Part shown: piece after piece, positions 51,952 through 61,322 of the stretch | Numbering within the stretch: the stretch's first letter is position 1 | How the letters are laid out: every line of letters starts with the position of its first letter | NCBI RefSeq assembly: GCF_018310345.1 | Contig: NZ_JAGXBY010000006.1 | Location: 43,223 to 107,222 of the forward strand | Reading direction: 5' to 3' | DNA: 64,000 nt | Source of the DNA: Ornithinibacillus massiliensis | GTDB taxonomy: Bacteria; Bacillota; Bacilli; Bacillales; Amphibacillaceae | Notes under the pieces: generated by a model | What the model was told of the DNA's origin: nothing | The model's database searches: none | What the model saw: only the letters and a program-made list of their open reading frames with translations | Translations under genes and position numbers: made by a program

Positions 51952-52590
51952 TTAAATCAAATTCAACACACCGAGTGTAATTAATAAAATCGGAGGTAAG
52001 AAGTTCATTCGCTCTAGTCGTTTGTTCTTGGATAGGATAACGCCAACTTTTATTCCTAGATGAACGAAAACACCACTCATAATGGCGATTAAAACTGGTG
52101 TAATGAATGGAGAATAGCCTAAAATAGCGGCTCCGATACCCGCACCAAAGGCATCTAGCGCTAGAGCGGTACCAAGCAATGTTGCCTCACCTAAAGAAAT
52201 AGTTCCAGAACGGTCAAGGTCTGCTTTGTCTGGTTTGGCAATAACCGTTCTAAAGCTTTGGAAATTTCCTGCTGTGGTTGCTTGGTGTTCTTCTTCATCT
52301 ATTTCCCCTTGCTTTAGTTGATTTCGAATAATGTTAATTAAGGAAAATAAACCAATTACGATTAAAATCACTCCACCTATCGTTTCAGCGACGCTGACAG
52401 ATAGGAACGAATTTAATACAGTACCAATTAACATAGATAGAAGCACTACAACCCCTGAGCACATCATGATAATGAATAAGGCACTTTTTGGGACTACTAT
52501 TCTACGCATCCCGTAGGTAATCCCCACTCCAAAACCATCCAAACTTACTGCAATTACTAGGAATAATAATCCTGTGTAAAATAAAATCAT
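51952..52590 (-). CDS. ytaF: Sporulation membrane protein YtaF, MntP-like
   Basis: A 212-residue membrane protein with six helices in two repeats: SLDGFGVGITYGMR in the first and ALDAFGAGIGAAILGY in the second, the Asp-containing motifs of the MntP manganese-exporter superfamily. The central loop holds DKADLDRSGTISLGEA, an EF-hand-like acidic segment common in YtaF. YtaF is linked with sporulation in Bacillus and probably moves a divalent cation. The ATG at 52590 is at the edge of the intergenic region with only a weak GGATATGG-type site. Confidence 0.85.
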   Translation of the reverse strand: MILFYTGLLFLVIAVSLDGFGVGITYGMRRIVVPKSALFIIMMCSGVVVLLSMLIGTVLNSFLSVSVAETIGGVILIVIGLFSLINIIRNQLKQGEIDEEEHQATTAGNFQSFRTVIAKPDKADLDRSGTISLGEATLLGTALALDAFGAGIGAAILGYSPFITPVLIAIMSGVFVHLGIKVGVILSKNKRLERMNFLPPILLITLGVLNLI

Positions 52591-52774
52591 AGCACCATAT
52601 CCTTTTCTTGTTCTAGTGTATTGTATTGTATGAAAAATGGGCAGTTATGTGCTTCCTACATTGGACTGAACAAAATGTTACTTAATCCTGTTCTTGTTCG
52701 CAAGATTTTGGTATCGTTGGAATAAGGAAAGGCAAGTAATGAAAATTTGTTCAGGAAATGATGGAGGAAAATTA

Positions 52775-53188
52775 ATGTGGAAGAAATTATTAACAGCGTT
52801 TTTATCAGCTGTGATTTTTAGTTTTTTATTAAGTCTTATCAGTTATCTGACGTACACATCGGATAACCTATGGGTGTCGATGGGTTACTTTATACTATAT
52901 GCTGCCCCAGTATATGTAATTGGTGGAATTCCACTATCTTATCTAATTGAATCCTATTTAAAGAAAAGAAACTTTTCATCCCAATTAGCGCGTCACTATA
53001 GTAAGTATGGTCTATATATTGTAGCAGGGGTATTCGTTGCCATTATTTATATTGTGATAGTCTCCATAACGGACGATCGATTTGTCATGTTATCCCAAGC
53101 TTCATTAACCTACATTATTGGTGGGATTCTTGCCGCTTTAGTTTATTATTATGTATCACTCCTAACAGATAGAAATAGTTCGAATTAA
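52775..53188 (+). CDS. Four-helix membrane protein, function unknown
   Basis: A 137-residue membrane protein with four hydrophobic stretches (about 5-24, 33-53, 78-98 and 107-128). It has the motif YVIGGIPLSYLIESYLKKR. The ATG at 52775 is preceded by GGAGG; the upstream frame from 52694 lacks a ribosome site. The gene lies 50 bases before topB and may be co-transcribed, without evident functional connection. The family is not recognised. Confidence 0.65.
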   Translation: MWKKLLTAFLSAVIFSFLLSLISYLTYTSDNLWVSMGYFILYAAPVYVIGGIPLSYLIESYLKKRNFSSQLARHYSKYGLYIVAGVFVAIIYIVIVSITDDRFVMLSQASLTYIIGGILAALVYYYVSLLTDRNSSN

Positions 53189-53238
53189 AATATGATATAG
53201 TGTTAGGATAGAAGTTTTAAGAGAGGAAATACACAAAA

Positions 53239-55416
53239 ATGAGTAAAACATTAGTATTAGCAGAAAAACCTTCCGTAGGTCGTGATATTGCACGAGTACT
53301 TCAATGCTCCAAGCAAGGAAATGGATTTATGGAAGGATCGAAATATATTGTGACCTGGGCGCTTGGACATCTTGTTACATTAGCTGATCCAGAGACCTAT
53401 GATGATAAATATAAACAATGGCGATTAGAGGATTTACCAATGCTCCCATCTAATCTAAAGTTAGTTGTAATGAAAAAGACGGGGAAGCAGTTTAGTACCG
53501 TCAAAACCCAAATGATTCGGAAGGACGTAAGTGAAATTGTTATTGCCACGGATGCAGGTCGTGAAGGAGAGCTTGTTGCCCGATGGATTATTGAGAAGGC
53601 CCGTATCCAGAAGCCAATTAAACGACTTTGGATTTCTTCGGTAACGGATAAAGCAATTCGTGATGGGTTTAAATGGCTGAAGCCAGGCAAACAGTATGAG
53701 AATCTATATGCTTCTGCTGTAGCACGTTCGGAAGCGGACTGGTATGTCGGTCTTAATGCGACAAGAGCACTTACCACTAAATTTAATGCACAGCTTTCCA
53801 GCGGTCGTGTACAGACACCAACACTAGGAATGGTAGCAGCACGAGAAGAGGAAATTAGGAATTTTAAGCCACAAACCTATTATGGTGTCCAAGCGAAAGC
53901 ACAAGGAAAAGTAACCTATACTTGGCAGGATAACAAAAGTAATACACGAATTTTTTCTAAGGAAAAAGCAGATAGTCTATTTGGTAAACTGAAAGATCAA
54001 CCATTAAAAATTGTAAAAGTTGATAAAACAGCAAAAAAGAAATATTCACCACAACTATATGATTTAACGGAATTACAGCGTGATGCGAACCGGATGTTTG
54101 GTTTTTCTGGTAAACAGACCTTATCGATTATGCAAAAGCTTTATGAGCGTCATAAAGTATTAACCTATCCAAGAACCGACTCACGGGTAATTTCAACAGA
54201 TATAGTCCCTACGTTAAAGGATCGTCTTCAAGCTTGTGGCGTTGATCAATATGCTCGCTTTGCCCAAACAATCCTTCGAAATGGGATTAACAAGCTACCG
54301 AAGTCGGTCGTAGATAATTCGAAGGTAAGTGATCACCATGCAATCATTCCGACTGAAGAACCTGTTATTTTAGCAGACCTAGATGATAAGGAACGTAGAA
54401 TATATGATTTAGTCGTAAAACGATTTTTGGCAGTTCTGATGGATGCTTATGAGTATGAGCAGACCGTGATTCATGCTGTTATCGGAAATGAATCCTTTAC
54501 TGCTAAAGGAAAAGTAGTGAAGAAGCAAGGATGGAAAGCAATCTATGATCGCACCTTTGAAGAAGAGGACTCGGATGATCAACAGTTACCTATGGTGAAG
54601 CAAGGAGATGTTTTTACTACTATTAAGTTAGCTGTAACGACAGGTGAAACGAAGCCACCAGAACGCTTTACAGAGGGTGCCCTTTTACAAGCGATGGAAA
54701 ATCCGGTACGTTACATGAATCCAGATGAAAAACACTTAGCTGGTACACTGCAAAAAACTGGAGGTATTGGCACCGTAGCTACGCGAGCAGACATTATTGA
54801 TAAACTTTTCAATGGTGGCTATATGGAACTGAAGGGAAGACATATTTTCCTTACTTCAAAGGGTAAGCAGTTGCTAGAGCTTGCTCCAGAGGATTTACGT
54901 TCTCCAGCTTTAACAGCAGAATGGGAACAAAAGCTAAGCTTGATTGCAGAAGGTAAACTGGACAAGAATAAATTCATAACGGAAATCAAAGATTACACGA
55001 AGGAAATTGTTCAAGAAATTAAAGGAAATGATAGTAAATTCAAGCATGACAACATGACTGGCACTAAATGTCCGGATTGTGGCAAGTTGATGCTTGAAGT
55101 GAATAATAAGCATGGTCGTATGCTAGTATGTCAGGATCGTGCTTGTGGTCATAAGAAGAATATTGCCAAAAAGACGAATGCCCGTTGCCCGAATTGTCAT
55201 AAACGATTAGAGTTGCGTGGTGAAGGAGAAGGGCAAATGTTCACTTGCTCCTGTGGTCACCGTGAAAAGCTATCAACCTTTAATAAGCGTAAGGAACAAG
55301 AGAAGAAGGGTAAAGTTTCTAAGAAAGATGTCAATAAATATCTTAAAAAGCAAGATGACGGATTTACAAATAATGCATTAGCAGAAGCATTAGCGAAATT
55401 AAAGGATAAAAAATAA
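53239..55416 (+). CDS. topB: DNA topoisomerase III
   Basis: A 725-residue type IA topoisomerase. The Toprim domain has VLAEKPSVGRDIA and TDAGREGELVAR with the metal-binding acidic residues, and the nucleophile is Tyr310 in LTYPRTDSR. The C terminus (about 605-680) carries zinc-ribbon Cys pairs (CPDCGKL ... CQDRACGH, CPNCHKR ... CSCGH) and a basic tail. It relaxes and decatenates DNA through single-strand passage. The ATG follows GAGAGGA. Confidence 0.95.
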   Translation: MSKTLVLAEKPSVGRDIARVLQCSKQGNGFMEGSKYIVTWALGHLVTLADPETYDDKYKQWRLEDLPMLPSNLKLVVMKKTGKQFSTVKTQMIRKDVSEIVIATDAGREGELVARWIIEKARIQKPIKRLWISSVTDKAIRDGFKWLKPGKQYENLYASAVARSEADWYVGLNATRALTTKFNAQLSSGRVQTPTLGMVAAREEEIRNFKPQTYYGVQAKAQGKVTYTWQDNKSNTRIFSKEKADSLFGKLKDQPLKIVKVDKTAKKKYSPQLYDLTELQRDANRMFGFSGKQTLSIMQKLYERHKVLTYPRTDSRVISTDIVPTLKDRLQACGVDQYARFAQTILRNGINKLPKSVVDNSKVSDHHAIIPTEEPVILADLDDKERRIYDLVVKRFLAVLMDAYEYEQTVIHAVIGNESFTAKGKVVKKQGWKAIYDRTFEEEDSDDQQLPMVKQGDVFTTIKLAVTTGETKPPERFTEGALLQAMENPVRYMNPDEKHLAGTLQKTGGIGTVATRADIIDKLFNGGYMELKGRHIFLTSKGKQLLELAPEDLRSPALTAEWEQKLSLIAEGKLDKNKFITEIKDYTKEIVQEIKGNDSKFKHDNMTGTKCPDCGKLMLEVNNKHGRMLVCQDRACGHKKNIAKKTNARCPNCHKRLELRGEGEGQMFTCSCGHREKLSTFNKRKEQEKKGKVSKKDVNKYLKKQDDGFTNNALAEALAKLKDKK

Positions 55417-55426
55417 TAGTTAATGG

Positions 55427-55459
55427 ATGCCTAGGATAACTTTTTCTTAGGCATTTTTT
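55427..55459 (+). terminator. Terminator of topB
   Basis: ATGCCTAGG (55427-55435) pairs with CTTAGGCAT (55446-55454) with one G-U pair, followed by six T. Confidence 0.85.
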
Positions 55460-55529
55460 CATGGAAGGATTTTTAGAGAAAAACAAGAATATATATGGTA
55501 AGTAATGTTTGTAAGGAGGAGATAGAGAG

Positions 55530-55922
55530 ATGGAGGTTAGAGAGGTTAGTCCTGAAACTACCTATGAACTAAGACATGCTATTTTAAGGCCACATCAACC
55601 ATTTGAGGCCTGCATATATGATACAGACCGTGATGTAACTACTTTTCATGTTGGTGCTTTTTACGAAGGTACCTTAATAAGTGTTGCATCTTTTTATGAA
55701 GAAACGAATCCCGAGTTTACTAAAGAGAAGCAATATCGTCTACGGGCGATGGCAACTCTACCTACTCATCGCGGGCTAGGAGCAGGAAGAGCAGTGATTG
55801 ATTATGCAGAGAAACGGATAAGAGAAAAGAATATCGAATTATTGTGGTGTATGGGTAGGACATCGGTACAAGGCTATTATGAGCGGTTAGGTTTTCAACC
55901 ACATGGTAACGTATTTGATTAA
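55530..55922 (+). CDS. GNAT-family acetyltransferase with premature in-frame stop
   Basis: The open frame gives 130 residues with the acetyl-CoA motif LPTHRGLGAGRAVIDYAEKR (motif A) and GYYERLGFQPHG (motif B). The stop TAA at 55920-55922 interrupts a frame that continues for 15 more sense codons as PPIGPHIVMVKDLMV to TAG at 55970. This is the usual C-terminal ending of such enzymes (VF-x-PPIGPH). So the ancestral protein was about 146 residues. The missing strand packs next to motif B, so activity may be affected. The ATG has AAGGAGGAG upstream. Confidence 0.8.
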   Translation: MEVREVSPETTYELRHAILRPHQPFEACIYDTDRDVTTFHVGAFYEGTLISVASFYEETNPEFTKEKQYRLRAMATLPTHRGLGAGRAVIDYAEKRIREKNIELLWCMGRTSVQGYYERLGFQPHGNVFD

Positions 55923-56083
55923 CCACCAATTGGACCGCATATTGTGATGGTGAAGGATTTGATGGTATAGAGCTTATTTTCGTTAGCGCCAATTTTCTTT
56001 TTTGAAACGGTTTACTTGAATTAATAGTAGATGTATCATTAAAATGAAGATGTACCTTGAATAGATTAGGAGGGTAAACATAG

Positions 56084-56323
56084 ATGGCTTTTGTTATTTT
56101 AGATCCATGCAGACAAGAAAAAGCAGCTGAATGTGTTAGTGTCTGTCCAGTTGATTGTATAGAAGAAGGTCCAGATCAATTCTACATAGATCCAGATATT
56201 TGTATTGACTGTGGTGCTTGTAAAGCAGCCTGCCCAGTAAATGCGATTGAGGAAGAATATGATTTGACTCCAGAACAAGAAGTATTTTTAGAAAAAGCAG
56301 AAGAATTCTTTGCCAACCGTTAA
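56084..56323 (+). CDS. Ferredoxin (two iron-sulfur clusters)
   Basis: A 79-residue ferredoxin. The first Cys set is C-x7-C-x3-CP-x2-C (residues 9 to about 25) and the second C-x2-C-x2-C-x3-CP (about 41-51), as in Bacillus 7Fe/8Fe ferredoxins. The extended spacing in the first set suggests that one cluster may be 3Fe-4S. It is a soluble electron carrier. A TTTACTTGAATTAATAGTAGATG stretch upstream (split here) is AT-rich; the ribosome site AGGAGGG is clear. It is a single gene with its own terminator. Confidence 0.92.
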   Translation: MAFVILDPCRQEKAAECVSVCPVDCIEEGPDQFYIDPDICIDCGACKAACPVNAIEEEYDLTPEQEVFLEKAEEFFANR

Positions 56324-56334
56324 TCAGTATAAGT

Positions 56335-56375
56335 AAAATCCCGTCAGTTCATAAGAGACTAACGGGATTTTTATG
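56335..56375 (+). terminator. Terminator of the ferredoxin gene
   Basis: AAAATCCCGT (56335-56344) pairs with ACGGGATTTT (56362-56371). Confidence 0.8.
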
Positions 56376-56408
56376 TAGGTTTCCTTGAATTTTTAAGATT
56401 ATCATTTC

Positions 56409-56543
56409 TTATTCTTCTACAGCTACTGCTAGTTTACTTGCTATCCAGCGTTTGGCTGTTTTTTCATCTACTTCATATACTTTCCCTGCCCGAAATAGTT
56501 CTCCATGGTAAGCAGTTTGAACATTCATTTTTACTTTAATCAT
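56409..56543 (-). CDS. Small protein of 44 residues, function unknown
   Basis: Read on the minus strand this frame starts at ATG 56543, with AGGAAGGGG about ten bases upstream, and encodes MIKVKMNVQTAYHGELF and onward to KLAVAVEE with many charged residues. The pattern AYHGELFRAGKVYEVDEKTA looks like a small beta domain, as in short phage-related or YfhE-size proteins. The good ribosome site and protein-like composition support coding. It fills the gap between the ferredoxin and trpB genes. The function is unknown. Confidence 0.6.
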   Translation of the reverse strand: MIKVKMNVQTAYHGELFRAGKVYEVDEKTAKRWIASKLAVAVEE

Positions 56544-56624
56544 AAGCTCTAACCCCTTCCTATTCTCATTATAACGAACTGCAAGTAGTGAAGCTAATGT
56601 TATGTAATGGAAATGATATGTAAA

Positions 56625-56653
56625 ATCCCCCCAAAGCGAAATCTTGGGGGGAT
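56625..56653 (-). terminator. Terminator of trpB
   Basis: On the minus strand a CCCCCCAA/TTGGGGGG stem (arms near 56644-56653 and 56625-56634) is followed by TTTT. Confidence 0.8.
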
Positions 56654-56657
56654 AGAG

Positions 56658-56680
56658 TTATTTATTTATTTATTTATTTA
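56658..56680. repeat. Tetranucleotide repeat at the 3' end of trpB
   Basis: About five TTTA units run through and just past the trpB stop codon. The repeat contains several stops in frame, so length changes should not alter the protein much. Confidence 0.7.
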
Positions 56681-57836
56681 ATAAATCAAATACTTGATTA
56701 ACATCTTTATCGCCTCTACCAGATAGGTTGACGATGATGATGTCCTCGTCAGTTAGTGTTGGTGCAAGCCTTATCGCATGGGCAATGGCATGAGCGCTTT
56801 CTAAAGCAGGGATAATTCCCTCTGTTTTTGATAGTATTTGAAAAGCTTCTAAAGCTTCATCTGCTGTAACCGTTACATATTCTGCTCTTCCAGTCGTTTT
56901 TAGGTAACTATGTTCTGGCCCAACACCTGGATAATCAAGCCCTGCGGCAATGGAATACGTCGGTTTCGGCTCCCCATTGTCATCAAGTAATGTTAAACAT
57001 TTAAATCCGTGAATAACAGCGGCTACACCTTCTGTCATCGTTGGAGCTTCATAAGGTTCAGCACCAATTAATCGGACATTTGGTTCATTTAAGTAGTGAG
57101 CAAATGCTCCAATGGCATTACTGCCACCACCTACACAAGCAATAACTGCAGTAGGTAGCTTGCCTTCTTTTTCCAGTATTTGCCGTTTTGATTCTTCACT
57201 GATGACAGCCTGGAAATGCTTCACTATGGACGGATATGGATGTGGTCCAACTGCAGATCCAAGCAGATAAAATGTGTTTTGGTAATTTTCTACAAGGTCT
57301 TCTAGCGCAGCATCAACAGCATCCTTTAAACGACCTTGCCCTTTTTCTACAGGGACAACATTAGCTCCTAACAGCTCCATACGAAACACATTGAGAGCCT
57401 GTCTTTCTGTATCCACTTTACCCATGTACACGGTGCAAGGAATATCAAACATGGCACAAGCAGTAGCAGTAGCAACACCATGTTGACCTGCCCCAGTTTC
57501 TGCAATGACTCTTGTTGCTCCCATTCGCTTAGCCAGTAGAATTTGCCCTATTACGTTATTAATCTTATGGGCTCCTGTGTGATTTAAATCCTCACGCTTT
57601 AAATAGATTTTTGCTCCGCCTAATTTTTTGGTTAAGTTTTTAGCTTCCGTTAATGGGTTTTCTCTCCCCACATACTCCCTAAGATAGAACCGGAATTCCC
57701 TTTGAAATTCTGGATCATCCTTGTACTTCTCGAATTCCAGTGCTAAATGATCTAACACCTTCTGCAAATCTTCAGGGATGAAGCTACCTCCAAATTCACC
57801 ATAAAATCCTGTCTCCACTACACTCTGCTCTCTCAT
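56670..57836 (-). CDS. trpB: Tryptophan synthase beta chain
   Basis: A 388-residue PLP enzyme that joins indole and serine. The PLP Lys91 is in LNHTGAHKINN, GETGAGQHG is at about 107-115, and the phosphate loop GGGSNAIG is near residue 230. Length and motifs are those of TrpB1. It stands alone: no trpA or other trp genes are near, so it may be a standalone copy or the operon may be split. The ATG at 57836 has GAGAG-type sequence upstream. Terminator 56625-56653 follows. Confidence 0.95.
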   Translation of the reverse strand: MREQSVVETGFYGEFGGSFIPEDLQKVLDHLALEFEKYKDDPEFQREFRFYLREYVGRENPLTEAKNLTKKLGGAKIYLKREDLNHTGAHKINNVIGQILLAKRMGATRVIAETGAGQHGVATATACAMFDIPCTVYMGKVDTERQALNVFRMELLGANVVPVEKGQGRLKDAVDAALEDLVENYQNTFYLLGSAVGPHPYPSIVKHFQAVISEESKRQILEKEGKLPTAVIACVGGGSNAIGAFAHYLNEPNVRLIGAEPYEAPTMTEGVAAVIHGFKCLTLLDDNGEPKPTYSIAAGLDYPGVGPEHSYLKTTGRAEYVTVTADEALEAFQILSKTEGIIPALESAHAIAHAIRLAPTLTDEDIIIVNLSGRGDKDVNQVFDLLNK

Positions 57837-57954
57837 CTCTCTAAACTCTCCTCTATTCTATTTTTTTGTATTCTATTCAGAATACTTGCTCATTATTGTA
57901 ACATAAAAGTGGGCCAACACCAATAAGCATTTAGTTCGAAAGGGGGGCGTTACA

Positions 57955-58425
57955 TTGGAAAAGATAGGTCTATTTTTTCGGGTACCAAATACGTACGGAA
58001 AAGTACTATCAGATCTGTTAGGTAGTTTATTAGAAGAAGATAAGTATATATGGAGAAAAGGGAATCATATAGAAATATTGTTTTCTGACGATTTTAATTC
58101 TGAAATGAAAAATATAGAGAGGCTAAAGACGCTGAATAATGATCAAATGAAAAGATATGTTTCGTTTGGAAGTTACTATCCCATAATAGCTACATTTTCC
58201 GGATATTTAACGAATGGAGAAATTGGTAGTTCAATATTAAATGGGAAAGAATTCTTGAATTCACCTTGCAATGTGTTAATTAGTATTGTAGATACTACAG
58301 AAGTGACATTTCTATCAAAGGATAATGATGTTATTACAGATATGGAGAAAAAATACTTTCAATATAATTTCTCTGATCTTAGATATATGGATGTAGAGGA
58401 TTGTGTAAAGTTACGTTTCGATTAG
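57955..58425 (+). CDS. Cytoplasmic protein of unknown function, DUF2691-like
   Basis: A 156-residue acidic protein. The opening (IGLFFRVPNTYGKVLSDLLGSLLEEDKYIWR) recalls DUF2691 proteins of Bacillus, based on memory of the family pattern. No catalytic motif is visible. It starts at TTG 57955 after AAAGGGGGG. The function is unknown and the family call is tentative. Confidence 0.6.
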   Translation: MEKIGLFFRVPNTYGKVLSDLLGSLLEEDKYIWRKGNHIEILFSDDFNSEMKNIERLKTLNNDQMKRYVSFGSYYPIIATFSGYLTNGEIGSSILNGKEFLNSPCNVLISIVDTTEVTFLSKDNDVITDMEKKYFQYNFSDLRYMDVEDCVKLRFD

Positions 58426-58567
58426 TTCTATCATCAAATGTTGCTGCTACTAAAGTATAAAATCTTTTATCGACAGTCTATTTTTGCTTAACACTAAATG
58501 GGAGGATTGACAATTTATTTGTTGGGTATTGGATGCATTGTAAAATAACGGTGTAAGAGGGGGACTA

Positions 58568-58726
58568 GTGGACGCTATTAATTTCTTTCTAATTGGTATA
58601 ACAGTTGTCTTTGTGGCAGAGAGGACAGAAGTGTCGAATAGAAAACAGCTTTATAAATTAATTAATTTAACGACTATGCTGATTGTTTTCGTTCATACTA
58701 ACAGTAGACTTTCAAATCTGGAATAA
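58568..58726 (+). CDS. Possible 52-residue membrane peptide
   Basis: A GTG frame with AGAGGGGG six to eight bases upstream encodes VDAINFFLIGITVVFVAER, then a basic stretch and a second hydrophobic segment LTTMLIVFVHT. It ends 13 bases before the AhpD-like gene and could be translated with it. There are two short hydrophobic helices. The good ribosome site is the main support; it could still be chance. Confidence 0.4.
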   Translation: MDAINFFLIGITVVFVAERTEVSNRKQLYKLINLTTMLIVFVHTNSRLSNLE

Positions 58727-58739
58727 TGGAGATGATCAA

Positions 58740-59099
58740 ATGGAAGCAAGAAATCTTACAGAAGAGGCTTTAATAGACTATAAAGAAGGAATAGGCATGT
58801 TCACGAAAAAGATGCCAAAGCTAGCCGAATTATATAATGCTTTTACAGAAGAATGCTTCAAAGAAGGTGCGTTATCTAAAAAGCATAAACAATTAATTGC
58901 ATTAGCAGTTAGTTTATACGCACAGGATGAGTATTGTATGATCTATCATACAAAAGGTTGCCTGGATCAAGGATGTACAGAAGAGGAAATCCTAGAGGCA
59001 ATTGGTGTTACGGCTGCCTTTGGTGGCGGAGCAGCAATGAGCCAAGCGGTTACCCTTGTACAAGATAGTATTCAAGATTTAAATCAGTTAAAACAATAA
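58740..59099 (+). CDS. Carboxymuconolactone decarboxylase family protein, AhpD-like
   Basis: A 119-residue all-helical protein with the family core LSKKHKQLIALAVSLYAQDEYCMIYHTKGCLDQGCTEEEI (split in two here), including one Cys and His pair C-x3-H (EYCMIYH). The CxxC of true AhpD is not present, so a peroxidase-reductase role is doubtful. The ATG at 58740 follows GGAG; an upstream frame from 58683 has none. A terminator follows directly. Confidence 0.85.
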   Translation: MEARNLTEEALIDYKEGIGMFTKKMPKLAELYNAFTEECFKEGALSKKHKQLIALAVSLYAQDEYCMIYHTKGCLDQGCTEEEILEAIGVTAAFGGGAAMSQAVTLVQDSIQDLNQLKQ

Positions 59100-59123
59100 G
59101 AGGTGCACTTGCACCTCTTTTAC
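59098..59123. terminator. Bidirectional terminator
   Basis: AAGAGGTGCA (59098-59107) and TGCACCTCTT (59110-59119) form a perfect 10-bp stem between the convergent AhpD-like and yyaL genes. Confidence 0.85.
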
Positions 59124-61180
59124 TTTGTAGTGATCGAATCTAGAGCGATGTCCATATTGTTTGTTGGCTGCTGACAGGCAAAATTCTCACATACATATAC
59201 AGTTGTTTGTCCATTTAGTGTTTTATATTCTGCTGCAAATGGAGCAATATTTCTAAATTGTTCTGGTTCATTTGCTACTAGTAATGCTATCTCCGGTATA
59301 AAACGATCATGGAGTAATTGTAAGAGTTTAGCTCTGGAAGAATCAGATTCACCTAGAACAACAACTTCTTTTGACGGATTCTCAGTAAGTAGTACGCTTT
59401 GGAGAAAGAATACCCCAGCAGAAGGTTGTCTGGTGATATCTTCATAAAAGGTGGAGGACATCTCCGCTACTCTATCTAAGTAACTTGTTTCTCCAGTTAG
59501 GCTCCCCATTTGGACGAGCATTAGTGCTGCAACGCTATTTCCAGAAGGAGTTGCCCCGTCATAAATTTCTTTATCATTCGAGATTAGCTGTTCATTATTT
59601 TTACCACTAAAGAAGAACCCACCATCTTGCTTGTCCCAAAATAAATCAATCATTACATCCAGTTGATGTTTTCCTTTGGATAGATATTCTAGGTTGAAAT
59701 CAACTTGATACAATTCTAAATATGCCCAAACTAAATAGGCATAATCATCTAGATAAGCATGGTATTTTGTTTCCCCATCACGATAGCGGGCCATGAGCTT
59801 ATCGCCCTCATAGAGCTTTTTCTCTACAAATGAAATTGCTGTTTTCGCCATATCTAAATATTGATTGTTTTGAAATACTCTACTAGCCTTGGCTAAGCCA
59901 GCAATCATCATAGCATTCCATGAGGTTAGTATTTTATCATCTACATGTGGATAGACACGTTTCTCCCGTTCTTGGAGGAGCTTTTGTCTTGCTTCTTCCA
60001 GTTGTGTTTCTAAAGCTTCTACTGTTATATCATATTCTTCTGCTACACTTTGAAGACTCGAGCGAATTAGATTCGGGATATTCTTTCCTTCAAAGTTACC
60101 ATAAGGAGTGATACCGTAAGCGGTCGTATAAATATCTCCTAAATCCTCCCCGAGAATGTCAAATATCTCTTCATCGTCCCAAACATAATACTTACCTTCT
60201 ACCCCTTCCGAGTCAGCATCAATAGCGGAGTAAAAAGCACCTTCCGTACTCATCATTTCCCGTTTCACAAAATCGATAATTTGCTCGGCAATTTTTCTAT
60301 AAAACGGTTTCTTTGTTACTTGATAACATTCGGTATAGGCGATGAGTAGAAGCGCATTATCATATAACATTTTCTCAAAATGAGGTACAAGCCACTTTTC
60401 ATCTGTTGAATATCGAGCAAAACCAAAACCTATGTGATCCCATATCCCACCGGCAGCCATGTTTTGCAAGCTACTTTCCACCATTTTTAAAGCAGCCGTT
60501 TTCCCAGTAAAATGATAATAACGGAGTAAAAATAGTAAATTCTGTGGCTGCGGAAACTTAGGTGCTTCAAAGAACCCACCATAATTAAAGTCAAACCCTC
60601 TTCCTAACTGCTGATAGGCCTGATCAGCTGCTTCTTTTGTTAAACGATGTTCGCTTTTGGCACGAGTAGAGCTATCTAAGGCTTGTTTCACACTTTCGGT
60701 TACCTCAGAAATGTGCTCAGGATCTGAGGTATATTTGATATGCAGTTGTTCTAATGCTTCTAATAAACCAGGTCTCCCGTACTTGCTTTCTTTAGGAAAA
60801 TAAGTTCCCGCATAAAACGGTACTTTTTCTGGAGTCATAAAAATCGTAAGTGGCCATCCACCATGACCAGCCATCATTTGACATACCTTCATATAAATAG
60901 AATCCACATCTGGGCGTTCCTCACGATCCACCTTAATGGAAATATAATGCTCATTTAATATTTGTGCTACTTCCTCATCCTCAAATGATTCATGAGCCAT
61001 GACATGGCACCAATGACATGTGCTATAGCCGATAGATAGAAAGATTGGTTTATTTTCTTGTTTTGCTTTTTCAAATGCCTCATCACCCCAAGGGTACCAG
61101 TTTACGGGGTTGTAGGCATGTTGTAGTAGGTAAGGTGATTTTTCGTTAATCAAGTAGTTAGGATTAGTATTTTCTTGCAT
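59120..61180 (-). CDS. yyaL: YyaL/DUF255 thioredoxin-domain protein
   Basis: A 686-residue protein with an N-terminal thioredoxin-like DUF255 domain (about 1-165; active-site STCHWCHVM with Cys55 and Cys58, and [11 protein letters not shown]) and a long helical (alpha/alpha)6-type region (about 200-600; with [10 protein letters not shown] and GATPSGNS). The family includes human SPATA20. Some members are proposed epimerase- or glycosidase-like, but the function is unknown. The ATG at 61180 lies after a weak AAGGCGG site. Confidence 0.88.
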   Translation of the reverse strand: MQENTNPNYLINEKSPYLLQHAYNPVNWYPWGDEAFEKAKQENKPIFLSIGYSTCHWCHVMAHESFEDEEVAQILNEHYISIKVDREERPDVDSIYMKVCQMMAGHGGWPLTIFMTPEKVPFYAGTYFPKESKYGRPGLLEALEQLHIKYTSDPEHISEVTESVKQALDSSTRAKSEHRLTKEAADQAYQQLGRGFDFNYGGFFEAPKFPQPQNLLFLLRYYHFTGKTAALKMVESSLQNMAAGGIWDHIGFGFARYSTDEKWLVPHFEKMLYDNALLLIAYTECYQVTKKPFYRKIAEQIIDFVKREMMSTEGAFYSAIDADSEGVEGKYYVWDDEEIFDILGEDLGDIYTTAYGITPYGNFEGKNIPNLIRSSLQSVAEEYDITVEALETQLEEARQKLLQEREKRVYPHVDDKILTSWNAMMIAGLAKASRVFQNNQYLDMAKTAISFVEKKLYEGDKLMARYRDGETKYHAYLDDYAYLVWAYLELYQVDFNLEYLSKGKHQLDVMIDLFWDKQDGGFFFSGKNNEQLISNDKEIYDGATPSGNSVAALMLVQMGSLTGETSYLDRVAEMSSTFYEDITRQPSAGVFFLQSVLLTENPSKEVVVLGESDSSRAKLLQLLHDRFIPEIALLVANEPEQFRNIAPFAAEYKTLNGQTTVYVCENFACQQPTNNMDIALDSITTK

Positions 61181-61322
61181 GGAATCCGCCTTTCATTCAT
61201 TCTTGTTTTAAGTATATCCTATGTGCGCGATTGGTACACGGAAAGTAAATGAATAGTCTTGGTTGGGAATATGACATTATTTCTGGGGAGGGTAAGAGAG
61301 ATTTTTTCCTTTAATGAGGAAA

